From the NCBI RefSeq assembly GCF_030272615.1, contig NC_081408.1:305135950-305199949 (forward strand): 64,000 bases of DNA, read 5' to 3'. The notes below the pieces were generated by a model that was not told the DNA's origin, did not search any database, and worked only from the letters and a program-made list of their open reading frames with translations. Shown in pieces: positions 22,340 to 34,093 of the stretch (the first letter of the stretch is position 1; each line of letters starts with the position of its first letter). The DNA is from Cryptomeria japonica (lineage: Eukaryota; Streptophyta; Pinopsida; Cupressales; Cupressaceae). Both the position numbers and the translations under genes were made by a program.

Positions 22340-23218
22340 GAAAAGATCCTACTCTAATGATGAAGAGGGAAGGTCCAAAGTCAATAAAGATAACTTTAAA
22401 ATATGGAAGGATAGAATGAAGATATACATCAAAAGCATGGGTGCTCAACACTGGAGCTATGTTGAGAATGCTTATGCTATCCCTACCGATACTCTCACTA
22501 ATGATCAAAAGAGAGAGATTCAAGAAAATGGGCAATTCATGGAAGGCCTAATCAACAGTCTATCTAACATTAAGTTTATTGATATTCAGGATAAAGATAA
22601 TCCCAAAGAAGTATGGGATGCTCTTGAGAATATCTATGGCGGTGATGAGCATGTGAAACAAGCTAAGGAAGAGAGCCTTAGGGAAAAGTTTGAAGACATG
22701 CATATAGTTGAAGGAGAGACCATTAAGGAATATGGAATAAGAATCAAAACTATTGTTGGAGACATCAAGAGTGCAGGAGGCAAAATAGATGATTCCACTA
22801 TTGTTAGCAAAGTCTTGAGATCCTTGTTACCAGTCTATGCAATAAGGGTTGCTGATATTCAGGAGTTGAGGTCTATAGACAAGACAAAGGTATCCCTAGA
22901 CTCCATCATTGCTAAGTTGACTACATATGAGCTAAATAATTATGATGGTAGTATTCAGAAGACTGAATCAGCCTTTAGAGCATCTATTGCACCATCTAGA
23001 AAGGGAAAAGAAGCTAGCACCAGTTGTGAACCAAGACAAGGCAGAGAAATGGATGATGAGGAGATCCTGATGGAATTTGAAGCTCTTCTTTCCAAGAGAC
23101 TTCCTAAGGGAACCGATAAATACAGAGGGAAGCTCCCTTTGAAATGCTTCTCTTGCAATAGGATAGGACACATTATTGTAAACTGTCCAAATGGTGATAA
23201 TAAGGACAAACCATAGAA
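22340..23218 (+). pseudogene. Copia gag
   Basis: The open frame covers the whole capsid: FKIWKDRMKIYIKSMG, DNPKEVWDALENIYGG, EGETIKEYGIRIKTIVG and SIIAKLTTYEL are the conserved blocks of the UBN2-type copia Gag. A CCHC zinc knuckle, CFSCNRIGHIIVNC, lies at 23145-23186. The open frame ends at a TAG (23214-23216) where a Gln codon is likely in relatives. The native start is unclear because the first codons after the primer-binding site appear shifted; an ATG near 22359 is out of frame with the capsid. Gag forms the particle and binds RNA. Confidence 0.85.
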
Positions 23219-23762
23219 GTTCAAGAAGTTCAAAGGAGGAAACATGAGAAACTGTTTTGTAGTAATTGATGAAGGTGTCACTGATGAGGAATCAGAAGAT
23301 GAAGAAAGTGAAGACATTGTGTTTGTAGTAGTCAAGGAAGATGTGTCAGACAAGAAGGCTCTTGTCTCCCGCTTTGATAATTCCAATGAGTGGATTATTG
23401 ATAATGGTTGTTCTCACCACATGATTGGTGACTATAGAGAGTTTTTGTCTCTGGAAGAGTGTGATGGTGGTGTGGTCTGATTTGGTAATGATGCACCATG
23501 TATGGTGAAAGGTAGAGGGTCCATCTCTCTAAATGGAAAAAGCAGTGCTAATAATATGTATTGGGTAGAAGGTCTCAGGAATAACCTTTTGAGTGTTGCC
23601 CAACTGAATGATAATGGACTCACTCTGGAATTCAAAGATGGAATGTGCAAAATCAAAAGAAAGAGTGGTGAATTGATGGCCACCGGTATGTAGACTAGAG
23701 GTAACTTATTTCAGCTGAATGCAAATGTCAGTACATGTCTAATGGCTAAGTTTGATGATAGC
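23219..23762 (+). pseudogene. Copia protease
   Basis: It is in the gag frame. The catalytic motif reads WIIDNGCSHHM (Asp at 23400-23402), where functional copies have Asp-Ser-Gly; Ser is now Asn. The NNLLSVAQL block, a standard copia marker, follows at about 23580. Stops are TGA (near 23478), TAG (23691) and TAG (23763). Protease would process the polyprotein. Confidence 0.8.
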
Positions 23763-24686
23763 TAGATATGGCATAGGAGACTTTGCCATGTAAACTTTGA
23801 TAATATTATGAAGGCCAGTAAGATCAAGACAGTTAGAGGATTACCTGTGCTGAGCAAACCAGAGAATCCTTTGTGTAGAGAGTGTCAACTAGGGAAAATG
23901 TCTTCTTCAACCTACAAAGGTAAATCTTTCACTACAGACAATTTACTTGATCTTGTGCATACTCATTTGTGTGGTCCTATGAAAACTAGGAGTGTGCAGG
24001 GAGATAGGTACTTTACGATTCTCACTGATGACTGCTCAAGAATGATATGGGTCACATTCTTGAAAGACAAGTCTAAATCTTTTGGAAAATTCAAAGCCTT
24101 CAGAGCACTGGTAGAAAAAGAAAGTGGTAAGAGAATCAAATGCCTTAGAACTGACCAAGGAGGTGAGTTCACTTCTAGTGAGTTCAATAAAAACTGTGAA
24201 GAAAATGGCATCAAGAGGCAACTGTCTGCCCCCCAGACTCCACAACAGAATGGCCTAGTAGAGAGGAACAACCAAACTGTAGTTGAAGCAGCCAAAACCA
24301 TGTTGATTCAAGGAAAGGTTGCTCACACCTTTTGGAGAGAAGCGGTGAGCACTGCAGTCTACACTATGAACCGAGTACTCATCAGGAAAGGTAAGGATAC
24401 AACTCCTTATGAGTATTGGACTGGTAAGACACCAGTAGTAAGCTACTTTAGAGTGTTTGGTAGAAAATTTTATATCAAGAGGAGTGAACACCAAAGCAAG
24501 TTTGATGCAAAAAGTGATGAGGGAATATTCCTAGGGTATTCCACCAAAAGAAAAGCTCTCAAATGTTTCAACAATAGGACTCAAAGAATTATTGAAAGTA
24601 TCAATGTTAGAGTTGATGAAGCTTCTGAGAAACCTAAGGAAAATGACAGTGATCAAGTGGTAGATGAACCTATGGTAACCTTCTAG
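23763..24686 (+). pseudogene. Copia integrase
   Basis: The zinc-binding region is intact: WHRRLCHVNFDNI with two His, then CRECQLGKM with two Cys. The DDE core has ILTDDCSRMIWV, LRTDQGGEF and NGLVERNN holding the three acidic residues. A GIFLGYSTKRKAL block near 24520 and an acidic linker follow. The main open stretch (23808-24686) is 292 codons and ends at a TAG where Gln is expected. Apart from a TAG just before the zinc region this domain is well preserved. Confidence 0.85.
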
Positions 24687-25640
24687 GAATCAGTTGCAAA
24701 ATAGCCTAGTACCAGTAATGGTGATTTTACACCGGTAGATGTTGATACTGATGAAGATGAGGATGAAGAAGAAAAGAAAGAGGAATCTGTTAAGATCATT
24801 CCTAGGTATGCAAAGTTGAATCATGATCCAAAGTAGATCATAGGAGACAAGGATGCAAGAATTCTTACAAGAAGAAAGGTCAAAGATAGAAAAGAATGAC
24901 ACATGGTCCTTGGCACCTAGACCAGAGCACAAAAATGTCATTGGCACCAAATGGGTTGTCAGAAATAAGTTGACTGAAGATGGCACAGTGGTAAGAAACA
25001 AAGCTAGACTGGTGTGTAAGGGATATGCTCAAGAAGAAGGAGAAGACTATGGAGAAACCTTTGCTCTAGTAGCTAGATTGGAAGGAGTTCGTATGCTTCT
25101 TGCATATGCAGCCTTCAAGGGATTCAAAGTATATCAAATGGATGTAAAATTTGAATTTCTGAATGGAATACTTGAAGAGGAGGTGCATATAGAGAAACCA
25201 AATGGGTTTGCCCTATCAGAAGACAGTGACATGGTGTGTAGGCTACATAAAGCCTTGTATGGATTAAAGCAAGCACCTAGAGAATGGTATGAACGCTTAC
25301 ACTCCCATCTTGTGAAGATTGGATTTGAAAGAACAAGTAAAGATAGCAATATCTATTTGAAATTAGAAGGATATCAGATTCTGATCTATGAAGTATTTGT
25401 TGATGATATAATTTTTGGTGGAGATGACAAGATGAGTCATGATTTTGCAGATGAGATGAAGAAGGAATTTGAGATATCACTTATAAGGGAGATTAAGTTC
25501 TTCATTGGACTACAGATTCAACAAATGAAAGATGGTATCTTTATCACTCAGTCCAAGTATGTCAAAGAGGTGTTGAAGACCTCTGGCATGGAAGACAACA
25601 AACCAGTTGGTACACCAATGGTGACCAGTTGTAAATTGTT
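24687..25640 (+). pseudogene. Copia reverse transcriptase
   Basis: An acidic linker with two TAG stops leads to ARILTRRK in the integrase frame. The same bases, shifted by one, read MQEFLQEERSKIEKNDTW, the first RT block. In relatives these two blocks are separated by tens of residues, so a deletion has probably fused them. The RT then runs NVIGTKWVVRNK, RLVCKGYAQ, VYQMDVKFEFLNG and YGLKQAPREWYERL, with catalytic FVDD at 25396-25407 (commonly YVDD). The open frame from 24853 runs 453 codons through RNase H. Confidence 0.85.
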
Positions 25641-26350
25641 AAAAGAGGATGACTCAGCATTGGTCAATGAGAAGGAATACCGATCAATGATTGGCAAGTT
25701 GCACTATGTAGTACATAGCAGACCAGACATTGCACATGCAATGGGCATTACTACACGGTTCCAGAAAATTCCAAGAGAATCTCACTTGGTAGCAGTCAAG
25801 TGGATTCTTAGATATCTGAAGGGATCTATTGACTATGGATTATGGTATCCATACAGTAATGATTTCAACCTCAGAGTGTTTACAGATGCTAATTGGGCTG
25901 GTAATATGGACGATCAGAAGAGCACAACCGGTGGTGCATTCTTTCTTGGTGGTAGACTAGTCTCATGGATGAGTAAGAAGCAGAGTTGTATCTCTCAGTC
26001 TACAGCAGAAGCGGAATATGTTGCACCATTTATGAACTGCACCCAGACAATTTGGATGAAACATGTATTAAGTAGTTTCAAAGTTCTTGTATCTGAACCG
26101 GTGAGTATATTCTGTGACAACACAAGTGCATTCAATATTTCCAAGAATTCGGTTTTGCATGCTAGAACCAAGCACTTCAAGCTCAAGTTTTATTTCTTGA
26201 GGGAGAAAGTTTAGAACAAAGAGGTTGTATTGGAACATGTTTCCAGTAAGGAGCAGCTAGCTAACATATTCACCAAGCCTCTACCAAAGGCTACATTTAC
26301 CTATTTAAGAGGTGAATTAGGGGTGTTGCTCCTTCAAGAGGTGAACTAAA
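25641..26350 (+). pseudogene. Copia RNase H and C-terminus
   Basis: It is in frame with RT. SRPDIAHAMG, then VFTDANWAGNMDDQKSTTGG (first Asp), SQSTAEAEYVA (Glu) and IFCDNTSAFNISKNSVLHAR (Asp) form the copia RNase H. A TAG at 26212 interrupts the ending, where relatives have Gln; beyond it the frame continues with LANIFTKPLP to a TAA at about 26347. The enzyme degrades the RNA strand of the hybrid. Confidence 0.85.
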
Positions 26351-26424
26351 GGTGTGTACTCCACATCACTCAAGTATTGCATTGACAAATATTTTTCAAT
26401 ATTGGTGTGTTGAAAGATGCTACT

Positions 26425-26591
26425 CCTTAGGGGGAGCAGCATAGTGGAACATAGTTGTTTATTCCTCCACTTTGGCATTGTTGTCAGAGGGGGAGAAGAT
26501 ATGAAGCGGAGAAGATATCTGCAACATTGGAGAGAAGACGTGAAGCAGAGAGATATCTTTGTGTATTTCCATCAATGCCAAAGGGGGAGAT
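26425..26591 (+). other. Copia polypurine tracts, three copies
   Basis: AGGGGGAG recurs at 26429-26436, within 26486-26498 and at 26580-26591. Only the last (AAAGGGGGAGAT) abuts the 3' LTR and should prime plus-strand DNA synthesis. The phrase before the middle copy (TTTGGCATTGTTGTCA) and before the last (CCATCAATGCC) recur in the NA elements. Confidence 0.75.
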
Positions 26592-28076
26592 TGTTGGCAT
26601 ATGTGCAAAGCTTCATGACATGATGATATTGTATGTTGTCATTAATGTCAATATGTTGAAGTATGAACCAGTATATTGATATAAGCAACTGGCAAGAGAA
26701 CCAGTAAGATGATGTGAACCAGTACATATATGACAAAGTGAAGTGGTATGTTTGTTCAAGGTGAATCGGTATGTTGGAATGAGAACTGATATATGGGAAG
26801 TTTTGTATCAGGGTTTCATTTGGCATGACTACCGGTTGGTAGTCTCAGCTTCAGGGTTTCCAGTTGATGCATTCCAAGCCTGTGTGATTCAACCGATGAC
26901 ATCTTATGATGAGTTGGCATTGTAATGAAGATCAGATCATGTTGCCATGTCATCCTTGTGTACGTGATGGATTTCCTTGAGGATCTTTCATGGAAATTGA
27001 TCCTATCTACCTCAGGAATGTGTGAAGTCTCTGTAAACGGTGGAGAGTGTGTCATGGGTTATCAGCATCTTGAAGTGGCAAAGAATGAATGTTGGAGAAC
27101 ATCTTGAGATCTATTCAAGATTGTTGCATTCAAAGTAGTGTGATTAACAGTCAGGATTGAATCAACTGAATTAATAAACCTAAAATCTTTAGGGTTTATG
27201 CTACTGACCTATCTGTTTTCTATAAGGTCGATGATGTTTTTCATTTCGAAGTTGTTGGAAAATTTTATGTTTGTATCCAAGCGAAGAGATACTTGATTCT
27301 TGCTAGACTAGAGAAGTGTGTTGATACCTGCAAAGTGTAATTGAAGAAGAAAAGGAGCTAAAGAGGATCTGCCTTGGCATTATGTGTTGTTATCAGATCA
27401 ACGTACTACCTATTGACTTCTAACCATTTCAGCAGTTGGAAAATCCCTTAACCGGGTAGCTTTAACAGGGTTTTGTGTAAATCCTTTAGCAAGGTAACTC
27501 AATTCAATGAGTTCTTCAAATCCTCTTGTGAGATAACCTTTAACTGGGTATTTGGCCATCCCTTAACCGGGTGATCCCTAGCAAGATCGGTTCCTAGCAG
27601 AACCTATTGTAAAAGTCTTTAACTGAACTAGGCTCCTAATAGAGCGGACTTTAGAAGAGTTCAAAGAATAGCTTGTGGGTATTCATCCCCACTGTGGTTT
27701 TTCCCAGTTGGGTTTCCACGTGAAAAATCAATGTGTCATGTGTGATGTTTTTCTTGTGATGGTTTAGTGTTTTATGTTAAGTGGTAACGCAAGTTGATTC
27801 AATGGTCATAAGTATTTTTTGATGTATTACTTGCTTAAGCATTTGGATGAAGTTTTGATAAGGTATTAGGTCTTGAATTGATCTGGGTGTTACTGGTTTG
27901 TGTTTTTCACAGTCTCGCTGTGTTTTACCGATAGTGTCCTGATTGAGATCAATAATGTTGCTTACCAGTTAGTGCAGTCTCTGTTGTTTGAATTGGGAAG
28001 AAATTTTTTGCCTATACTAATTCACCCCCCCCCTCTCAGTACCAGTTTGGTACTAACCGTTCATCATTATTCAACA
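26592..28076 (+). repeat. Copia 3' LTR
   Basis: It runs from TGTTGGCATATGTGC to ...TATTCAACA, closely matching the 5' LTR in content and length (1,485 against 1,465 bp). The next five bases are the TSD copy. Confidence 0.9.
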
Positions 28077-28142
28077 GAATACACTTCTTTTACCAATGAT
28101 ATGGTTGCAATATATATCAAAGGAAATAAAGCAATCAACTAA
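28077..28142 (+). pseudogene. AP2/ERF relic second copy, right half
   Basis: Directly after the LTR the segment reads YTSFTNDMVAIYIKGNKAIN, matching the EEA...Y..AA...RG..A..N end of an AP2 domain. It joins the FDIVE block at 20820 when one TSD copy is removed. It ends in a TAA. The matching halves on either side of the copia element confirm that the domain existed before the insertion. Confidence 0.65.
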
Positions 28143-28800
28143 GGCATTAAAACATTCTTTGTCTAATAATAGTTCGACAATTCAAAAATAGAAGTTTTTG
28201 CATCAATTACTACAAGTGATTAAAAAAAATTCACATTCATGGTTAATGAGATGCAATCTTTGTCAAATATGATGAACAATAATTAATACTTTCTTGAAGG
28301 TTATTTTACCAATTCAAAATAACATTTTTGGTCACAAAGATACCACTTGTACTAGCAATATTGAGAGTACAAAGCCTTTGCAAAATTGTACCCTACATGA
28401 ACTCTTCCTAATATATATTATTCAACTACATTTGAACTATTTAATTTTGAAACCTTATGTGAAAATTCCATTGATGCCAATTTCATTGCCTTGTGCCCAT
28501 TTGCATTGTTCCATTCCTTAAAGTTTTATTGATAAACAAGTTAATGAAATTAAAAACTAGTATGCTTGGCCACTCTTGAAATACCTCATGTTTACACCTC
28601 AAAATATTAATATAAACAAGGTAGATTGGTGTTAGTAGTCAATATTTTCCTATTGCTACTCCCAAATCTATTTCTAATAGTATTAAATTTGATTTGGGTA
28701 TTGATGGTGTACAAAGTCTAATGTACAAGACTGATAAATCTATGTACTTATATCATCAATAACATACTTTGGTGTGACCCACATCAAACATCTGTAACCT
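28143..28800. other. No gene seen
   Basis: A+T-rich DNA between the AP2 relic and the start of LINE-P. Short open frames (for example 28294-28521) have no motif. From about 28770 the composition becomes C-rich and probably belongs to the 5' untranslated region of LINE-P. Confidence 0.4.
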
Positions 28801-28838
28801 TCCCGCCTCTGTCATCATTCAAATTTTGAATCGCCCGT

Positions 28839-29696
28839 ATGACAACCTCCTCTACGGAGGTCCCCTCCTCCCTACAACCGGATCCCCCTCCTGATACCAC
28901 GGTCGGTCCACATGCTCCTGGTTCTGCTTCTGGGACCCCACTGTCTGTGGGTGTTTTGGATACGACTGTCAAGAATGGTGTTCCTTCTCACTCTTCATCT
29001 TCGGTACTGATGGAATCTGGTCAGATGGATTAGGATAAATGTTTGGATAACCTTGAAGCTATCAAGAAGAATCCTCCCTCTTTTAGACCGGAAAATGTTT
29101 CTAATCATAAGAATCTGGAGGATGGCAAAAAAGATTCCAAATCCAACTGGAAAGGTGCTCTACTTGGTTCCACTTATATGACTGGAGAAATGACTTTGGC
29201 TAACTTTACCCAAATCAATGAGAGAATGAAGATCAAACACCTTGATAGTCTCATGAATTAAATCGCTTCTTCCCTTCACATGGTGATTGTTGGACATTTC
29301 TTGACCATCTATTGAGATGGTTAGGCGATGGGATAAGGCAAGATAGAAGTTAAAGGGAAGTGTTGATATCTCGGCTATGCCAAGAGGTTTCTTCCTTTTC
29401 AAGTTTACTGTAGAGAAAGACTTGATCTTCATCCTTTCAGGCTCTTGGGCCTATGAAAAGAATAATCTAACTCTTGCTAAATGTGAGCCTAGGTTTGACC
29501 CCTTAGATAAACTCAACCATATGGGTCCTATTTGGGTTAGGCTCCCTGGTGTCCTGCAAGAATTTTGGGATGAAGAGATCTTCCGTTGGATTGGGAATTC
29601 ATTTGACAGCTATGTTACAATGGATTCAGTCACCCTTGCTAAATCTAGGTTGTTTTATGCCCATTTTTATGTTAATGTTGCTATTAACAAAGCGCT
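28839..29696 (+). pseudogene. LINE-P ORF1, left part (DUF4283)
   Basis: A Ser/Pro-rich N-terminus from ATG 28839 is followed, after TAG and TAA stops and a frameshift near 29260, by a DUF4283 domain: PRGFFLFKFTVEKDLIFILS, then PIWVRLPGVLQEFWDEE and a LAKSRLFYAHFYVNV ending. DUF4283 is the RNA-binding domain of plant L1 ORF1 proteins. The gene is cut at 29696 by the NA1 LTR. Confidence 0.75.
29692..29696. repeat. TSD of NA1, left copy (GCGCT)
   Basis: GCGCT precedes the NA1 5' LTR, and ACGCT (62482-62486) follows the 3' LTR. They match at four of five bases, and the LINE reading sense rejoins across them. Confidence 0.65.
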
Positions 29697-30818
29697 TGTT
29701 GGCTTGATGATGATTGTAATGTATGACTTCATGTGTTGTCATTGATGGAACATGTACACACACATATGTTAACATTGTCATTGTAATCTTAGACAAACCG
29801 GTTTTTCTTCTAAAGTTACTTGTATTGCAACCAATATTGGATGTTTAGTTTATGATGGTTTAGAGAGTGTCAAACCCATACATGTAAACAACTGGTATAT
29901 GCAGGAATGGATTGACATCAACTTGGAGATTCAATGGAGAACATCAAAGAAGAATTGGAGGACAATTGGTTTATGTATTGAAAGTGGTTAACTCTTAACC
30001 AGTATCGATGTTCTAACTGGTATTCATTGATTGTGTGATGAGTTATCACCGGTCGTCATGAGTTACCCCTAACTGACAAATTTGGTGGTAATTTGTGATG
30101 AGTTATATTAGATTTTCCAAATACACTGCACCTACAAAATTGTGATATGATTTCTAAGCCGACATAAAATCTAATGTCTATATAATGACATTATGATGAA
30201 CTATTTTGGAGATATGATATGATGCAAGATAGAAGTGTTAAGTTGTTGAAGGCATTGCAAAATATGTTGGTGATGTAGTTTTAAGTGACCAGAAGAGGAT
30301 ATATTCAAGCAAGTTGTGCTACTTCTAGATCACACCACTTGTTGTTTTCTAATCACTACGATAGTAAAATCCCCTAACTGGGTAACCTCTAACAAGCTTC
30401 ATTGTACAAATCCTTTAACAAGGTGATTCATTAGTTTGGACTCTGAAATCCTCTACTGAGGTTACTCCTAATAGTATACTACCTTTAATAGGGTATAGCT
30501 CCTAACAGAGCTTTAGTATCTTTAATTCGCTCCTAGCAAATAAATTTTGTAGACCTTAACCAGTCAGTTACCTATTATTGTAGATAGTTAGCTTGTGAGT
30601 CCCATCTCACCATGGTTTTTTCCCATTTGGGTCTTCCACGTATAAACACTTGTGTTATGGTGGATGTTTTACTTATTGTGGATGATTTAATATCATTCTG
30701 GATTGCTTGCATAGTGTTTAGTAAACTTGTTAAGTATCTCTACCGGTCAGTGTTTAAAGTAGTATTTTTTTTGTTGTCACTGATTCACCCCCCTTCTCAG
30801 TGCTTTATAAGTCTATCA
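29697..30818 (+). repeat. NA1 5' LTR
   Basis: It starts TGTTGGCTTGATGATG and ends GTCTATCA. It contains the 'CCTAACTGGGTAACC' type repeat block near 30370-30560, the CCATTTGGGTCTTCCACGTA phrase at about 30625 and TTCACCCCCCTTCTCAG near the end, as in the copia LTRs. Confidence 0.85.
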
Positions 30819-30819
30819 A

Positions 30820-30832
30820 TTGGTATCAAAGC
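30820..30832 (+). other. NA1 primer-binding site
   Basis: TTGGTATCAAAGC lies one base after the LTR; it differs at one base from the copia primer-binding site, TTGGTATCAGAGC. Confidence 0.8.
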
Positions 30833-30888
30833 CCAACTTCCTTAAGGCTTAATCACTTGGAAGGAAACCCTAAAGCCACCAGGGGGAT

Positions 30889-31760
30889 ATGAGCTACTTT
30901 GAGATGGCTAGAGGACTTGAAGCTACCAAGGAAGAGCTCGAAACCCTAAGGGTCAGATTTTAAAGCTTCACAAGTCAAAAGTAGATAGTTGACTAAACAA
31001 ATATTGGAAATATCTAATAATAGTTCTTCATATGAAGCTAACATTGATGCATTAGTTGAAGAAGTTGAAAAAATGAACGATGAAAAGCTAAATCTGAGAA
31101 GAGAGTTAGAAGCCCTAACCATCTGCATGAGCCAAGACCTGGAAGCTAGGAGGGAAGTTGAAGACCTTGTCAAAGAAAGAGATCATGAGATTGCTAAGAT
31201 CAAACAAGAGAATGCAACCTTTCATAAACATTGGCATGAAGAGAAAGAAGAGAAAGAGGCTTTGCAGCTAGATCTTGAAATGGCATCATCCCTAAGAGAG
31301 ACTCTTACAAAACACAATGAAGATCTTACCAAAGAACTCACTGAGTCTAGTGGAAAGCTAGAAAAGTTCAATAAAAGTTAATCTATGCTGGATGAGCATA
31401 TCCAATCATAGAGGATGAAAGGTGATACATCTGGACTAGGCTTTAACACATCTAAGAAATGAGAGTCTTCTAGTACAAAGAGCAACATTCACAAGGCTAA
31501 AAATACTCCTAAGGCTAACAAGCCTATCGGTAAAAAAGTTTTAAAACCTGTTTGCTTTGTCTGTCATAAATGTGGACATACTACAAATATGTGTAGAAAC
31601 AGACCCAATGAGAATACAAGCTACAATAAAAATGCTAGGTATGCATCTAATATATTTTAAGGTCATTGTTTTAAATGCAACATGTATGGATATAGATCAG
31701 TTGAATGCAGATATGGAGCAAATAATCTAGTACCTCACATGAATCCAATACCTAATCTAG
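30889..31760 (+). pseudogene. NA1 ORF1 (Gag-like, coiled coil and zinc knuckles), left part
   Basis: ATG 30889 starts MSYFEMARGLEAT. A frameshift near 30960 moves to the frame open from 30989, which has a long heptad-like coiled coil (EANIDALVEEVEKM, LNLRRELEALTI, EVEDLVKERDHEIAKIKQE). Two zinc knuckles follow: CFVCHKCGHTTNMC near 31555 and CFKCNMYGYRSVEC near 31672, the second with His replaced by Tyr. Stops include a TAG in IQSxRMKGD that is also present in NA2. The gene is broken at about 31760 by NA2 and resumes at 49146. A particle or RNA-binding role is inferred from the knuckles; no copia capsid domain is recognisable. Confidence 0.7.
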
Positions 31761-32735
31761 TAACTTCAATTGGTTTACACTACCAACCGATATGTTTAAG
31801 GTCTATCTCTAACCAGTAATTTGTGTCAACTGGTATGTGCCTAAGAGATAACTTATGATTACACTAAGTCGGCATCAAAATGAAGATAAAGTTGAAGGTG
31901 AAGATCAAGTAAAAGATTCCAGGACAATGATTCACTAGTTTTATTCCAACTGGTATTCACTGCTCTAATCGGTATCTGATTTTGTGATGAGTTACCAGCA
32001 CTGTTTGTTTGGCAGTCATTTTTGTGATGAGTTATGTTTAAATGTCTAGATACACTGCACCTAGGAAATTATGTTCCTATGGCCAACATAAGATCTGAAT
32101 GTCTATTTAAAGACATCTTAGTGAAGCATTTCATGAGAGATGAAAAAGAGAGAACATATATAGAAGAGGTGATCTATGCGAATACTTTTGCTGAAGAGTG
32201 ATAAGTGTTTAGATGGAGAGCAGTTTTGAATGTACTTAGAATGATCTGATCAAGCGAGTTTTGTGATACTCAGAACATATCAAATCTTTCTTGTTGTTTT
32301 CTAATCATTACAATAGAATAAAATCCCCTAACCAGGTAAGCTCTAACAAGGTGATCCATTAGTTTGGATTCTAAAATCTTCCAGCAAGGTTACTCTTAAC
32401 AGGGTATAAGATTCTAATCAAGCTTGGGATCTCTAACAAGATTCGCTCCTAGCAGAGCTCTTTGTAAGACCTTAACCGGTCAATTTTCTATTACTGCAGA
32501 TAGTTAACTTGTGAGTTCCATCTCACAATGGTTTTTACCTATTTGGGTTTTCCACACATAAACACTTGTGTTATGGTGGATGTTCTACTTTATGTGGATG
32601 TTGTTATTTCATTTTGAATAACATGTATTTTGTTCAAATTCTTAGTTAAGTTCATCTACCGGTTAGTGTTTAAAGTTGTGTGTGTTTTGGTGTCACTGAT
32701 TCACCCCCCCTCTTAGTGCTTTTTCAAGACCATCA
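31761..32735 (+). repeat. NA2 5' LTR, truncated at its start
   Basis: It matches the right LTR from TAACTTCAATTGG (48211) onward, ending ...GACCATCA. The first 92 bases are absent and the break joins NA1 ORF1 sequence directly. Confidence 0.8.
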
Positions 32736-32736
32736 A

Positions 32737-32749
32737 TTGGTATCTGAGC
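32737..32749 (+). other. NA2 primer-binding site
   Basis: TTGGTATCTGAGC, one mismatch from the tRNA-Met-type site, one base after the LTR. Confidence 0.75.
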
Positions 32750-32797
32750 CTAAGTTCTTTGAAGCCTAACCGCTTGGAAGGAAATCTTGAAACTACC

Positions 32798-34093
32798 ATG
32801 GGGGACAAAAGTTACTTCGAGATGGTTAGAGAGCTAGATGCTAGCAGAAATGAGATTGAATCCCTTAGGGGCAAACTAAAAGTTTCTCAAACCAAAAGGA
32901 GAGAGTTATTTGAAAAACTATTAGAAATATCTTATAATAGTTCTTCAGATGAAGTAAATATTGATGCTTTAGCAGAAGAAGTTGAAAAGTTGCAGGGTGA
33001 GAAACTAAATCTAAGAAGAGAGCTAGAAGGTCTCACTATCCAAATGAGTCAGGAACTGGAAGCCAGAAGAGCTGTTGAAGATCTTATCAAGGTAAGAGAT
33101 CAAGAAATCATAAAGATCAAATGGGAAAAAGATACTATACATGAGGACTTGATTGTTGAAACAAAAGAAAAAGAAAACCTAAAATTAGATCTTGAGTTGG
33201 CATCATCTCTGCAAGAGAACCTATCTAAGAATAATGAAGATATTGTCAAAAATCTTACTGAAGCCAATGAGAAATTGGAGAATTTCGTCAAAAGCTATAC
33301 CATGCTGGAAGAATAAATTCAATCATAGAGAATGAAGGGTGATATCTTTGGACTTGGTTTTCATACAACTGAAAAAGGTGAATCCTCTGGCACAAAGAGC
33401 AACGTTCCAAAGAACAAAATTGCTTCTAAGGTCAATAAGACTATCGGTAAGAAGGATTTTAAACTTGTTTTCATTGTTTTCTATAAGCCTGGTCATACTG
33501 CAAATGTTTGTAGGAACAAACCTAACAGAAATGCATGTTACAATACTAATGCTAGGTATGTGTCTAGAAAGTTTGAAGGACATTGCTACACTTGTGGAAG
33601 GTATGGGCATACACATATTAAGTGCAGATATGGATCAAACAATCCTATACCACACATTCATCCTAGACCATATGGTGATCGGACAATGAATTTTGATAAC
33701 CGAGTGAACAAGAACTGGCAAAGATCCTATGGCAATTAGTTTAGTCCATTCGAAATGGAAAAGGTAACAAATTTTGTGTGTACCTTTTGTAATAACTTTG
33801 CTCATGTGGCTATGAACTATAGAAAAAGAATAGGAAGAGGAAATGCAAGACCTTGGAGATCATCTGGTATGGTCTGTTACCACTGCAACAAGCCGGGACA
33901 CCTAGCAAAGTTTTGCAGATCAAGGAATTGTAAACTGATCAACTCTTTCAAAGATCAGAAAGGCAAATAGAAAATTGATGTTGAGGAAACAAGAGAAGAT
34001 ATGAACTAGACTTGGAAGAAGAAAAGTGAAGAATTGCCTATAGAGGAAATCATTCCTTCACCTAGTGAAGAGAATCCAGCACCGGTGACTTAA
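32798..34093 (+). pseudogene. NA2 ORF1 (Gag-like, coiled coil and four zinc knuckles)
   Basis: One frame runs 432 codons from MGDKSYFEMVRELDASRNEI to a TAA at 34091, with in-frame stops near 33314, 33326, 33737, 33968 and 34007. The first 180 residues are a coiled coil (heptad Leu/Ile, many Glu/Lys). Knuckle positions: a degenerate FIVFYKPGHTANVC whose first two Cys are Phe-like replacements, CYTCGRYGHTHIKC, CTFCNNFAHVAMNY ending in Tyr, and CYHCNKPGHLAKFC. The spacing and order match NA1 and NA3. It probably binds RNA or forms particles (inference from knuckles). No protease follows it. Confidence 0.75.

Larger units (their letters stand above)
20821..28076 (+). mobile_element. Ty1/copia element, Tork-like, nearly complete
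   Basis: Two LTRs of about 1.47 kb, a primer-binding site, gag, protease, integrase, RT and RNase H in copia order, a polypurine tract and a perfect TSD are all present. Over the first 240 bp the LTRs differ at about 15 positions by my hand count, many of them CCGG or CAG changes. The coding region is interrupted mainly by stop codons, with one frame change and probable deletion between integrase and RT. The LTRs contain the TTTTTCCC...GGGTTTCCA(C/T)GTG phrase common to Tork-type LTRs. Confidence 0.9.

Noticed and set aside
24853-26214. The 453-codon copia RT/RNase H frame as a functional gene
   Set aside because: It lacks the upstream frame continuity, its catalytic box is FVDD, and TAG stops flank it; it is a part of a decayed polyprotein.
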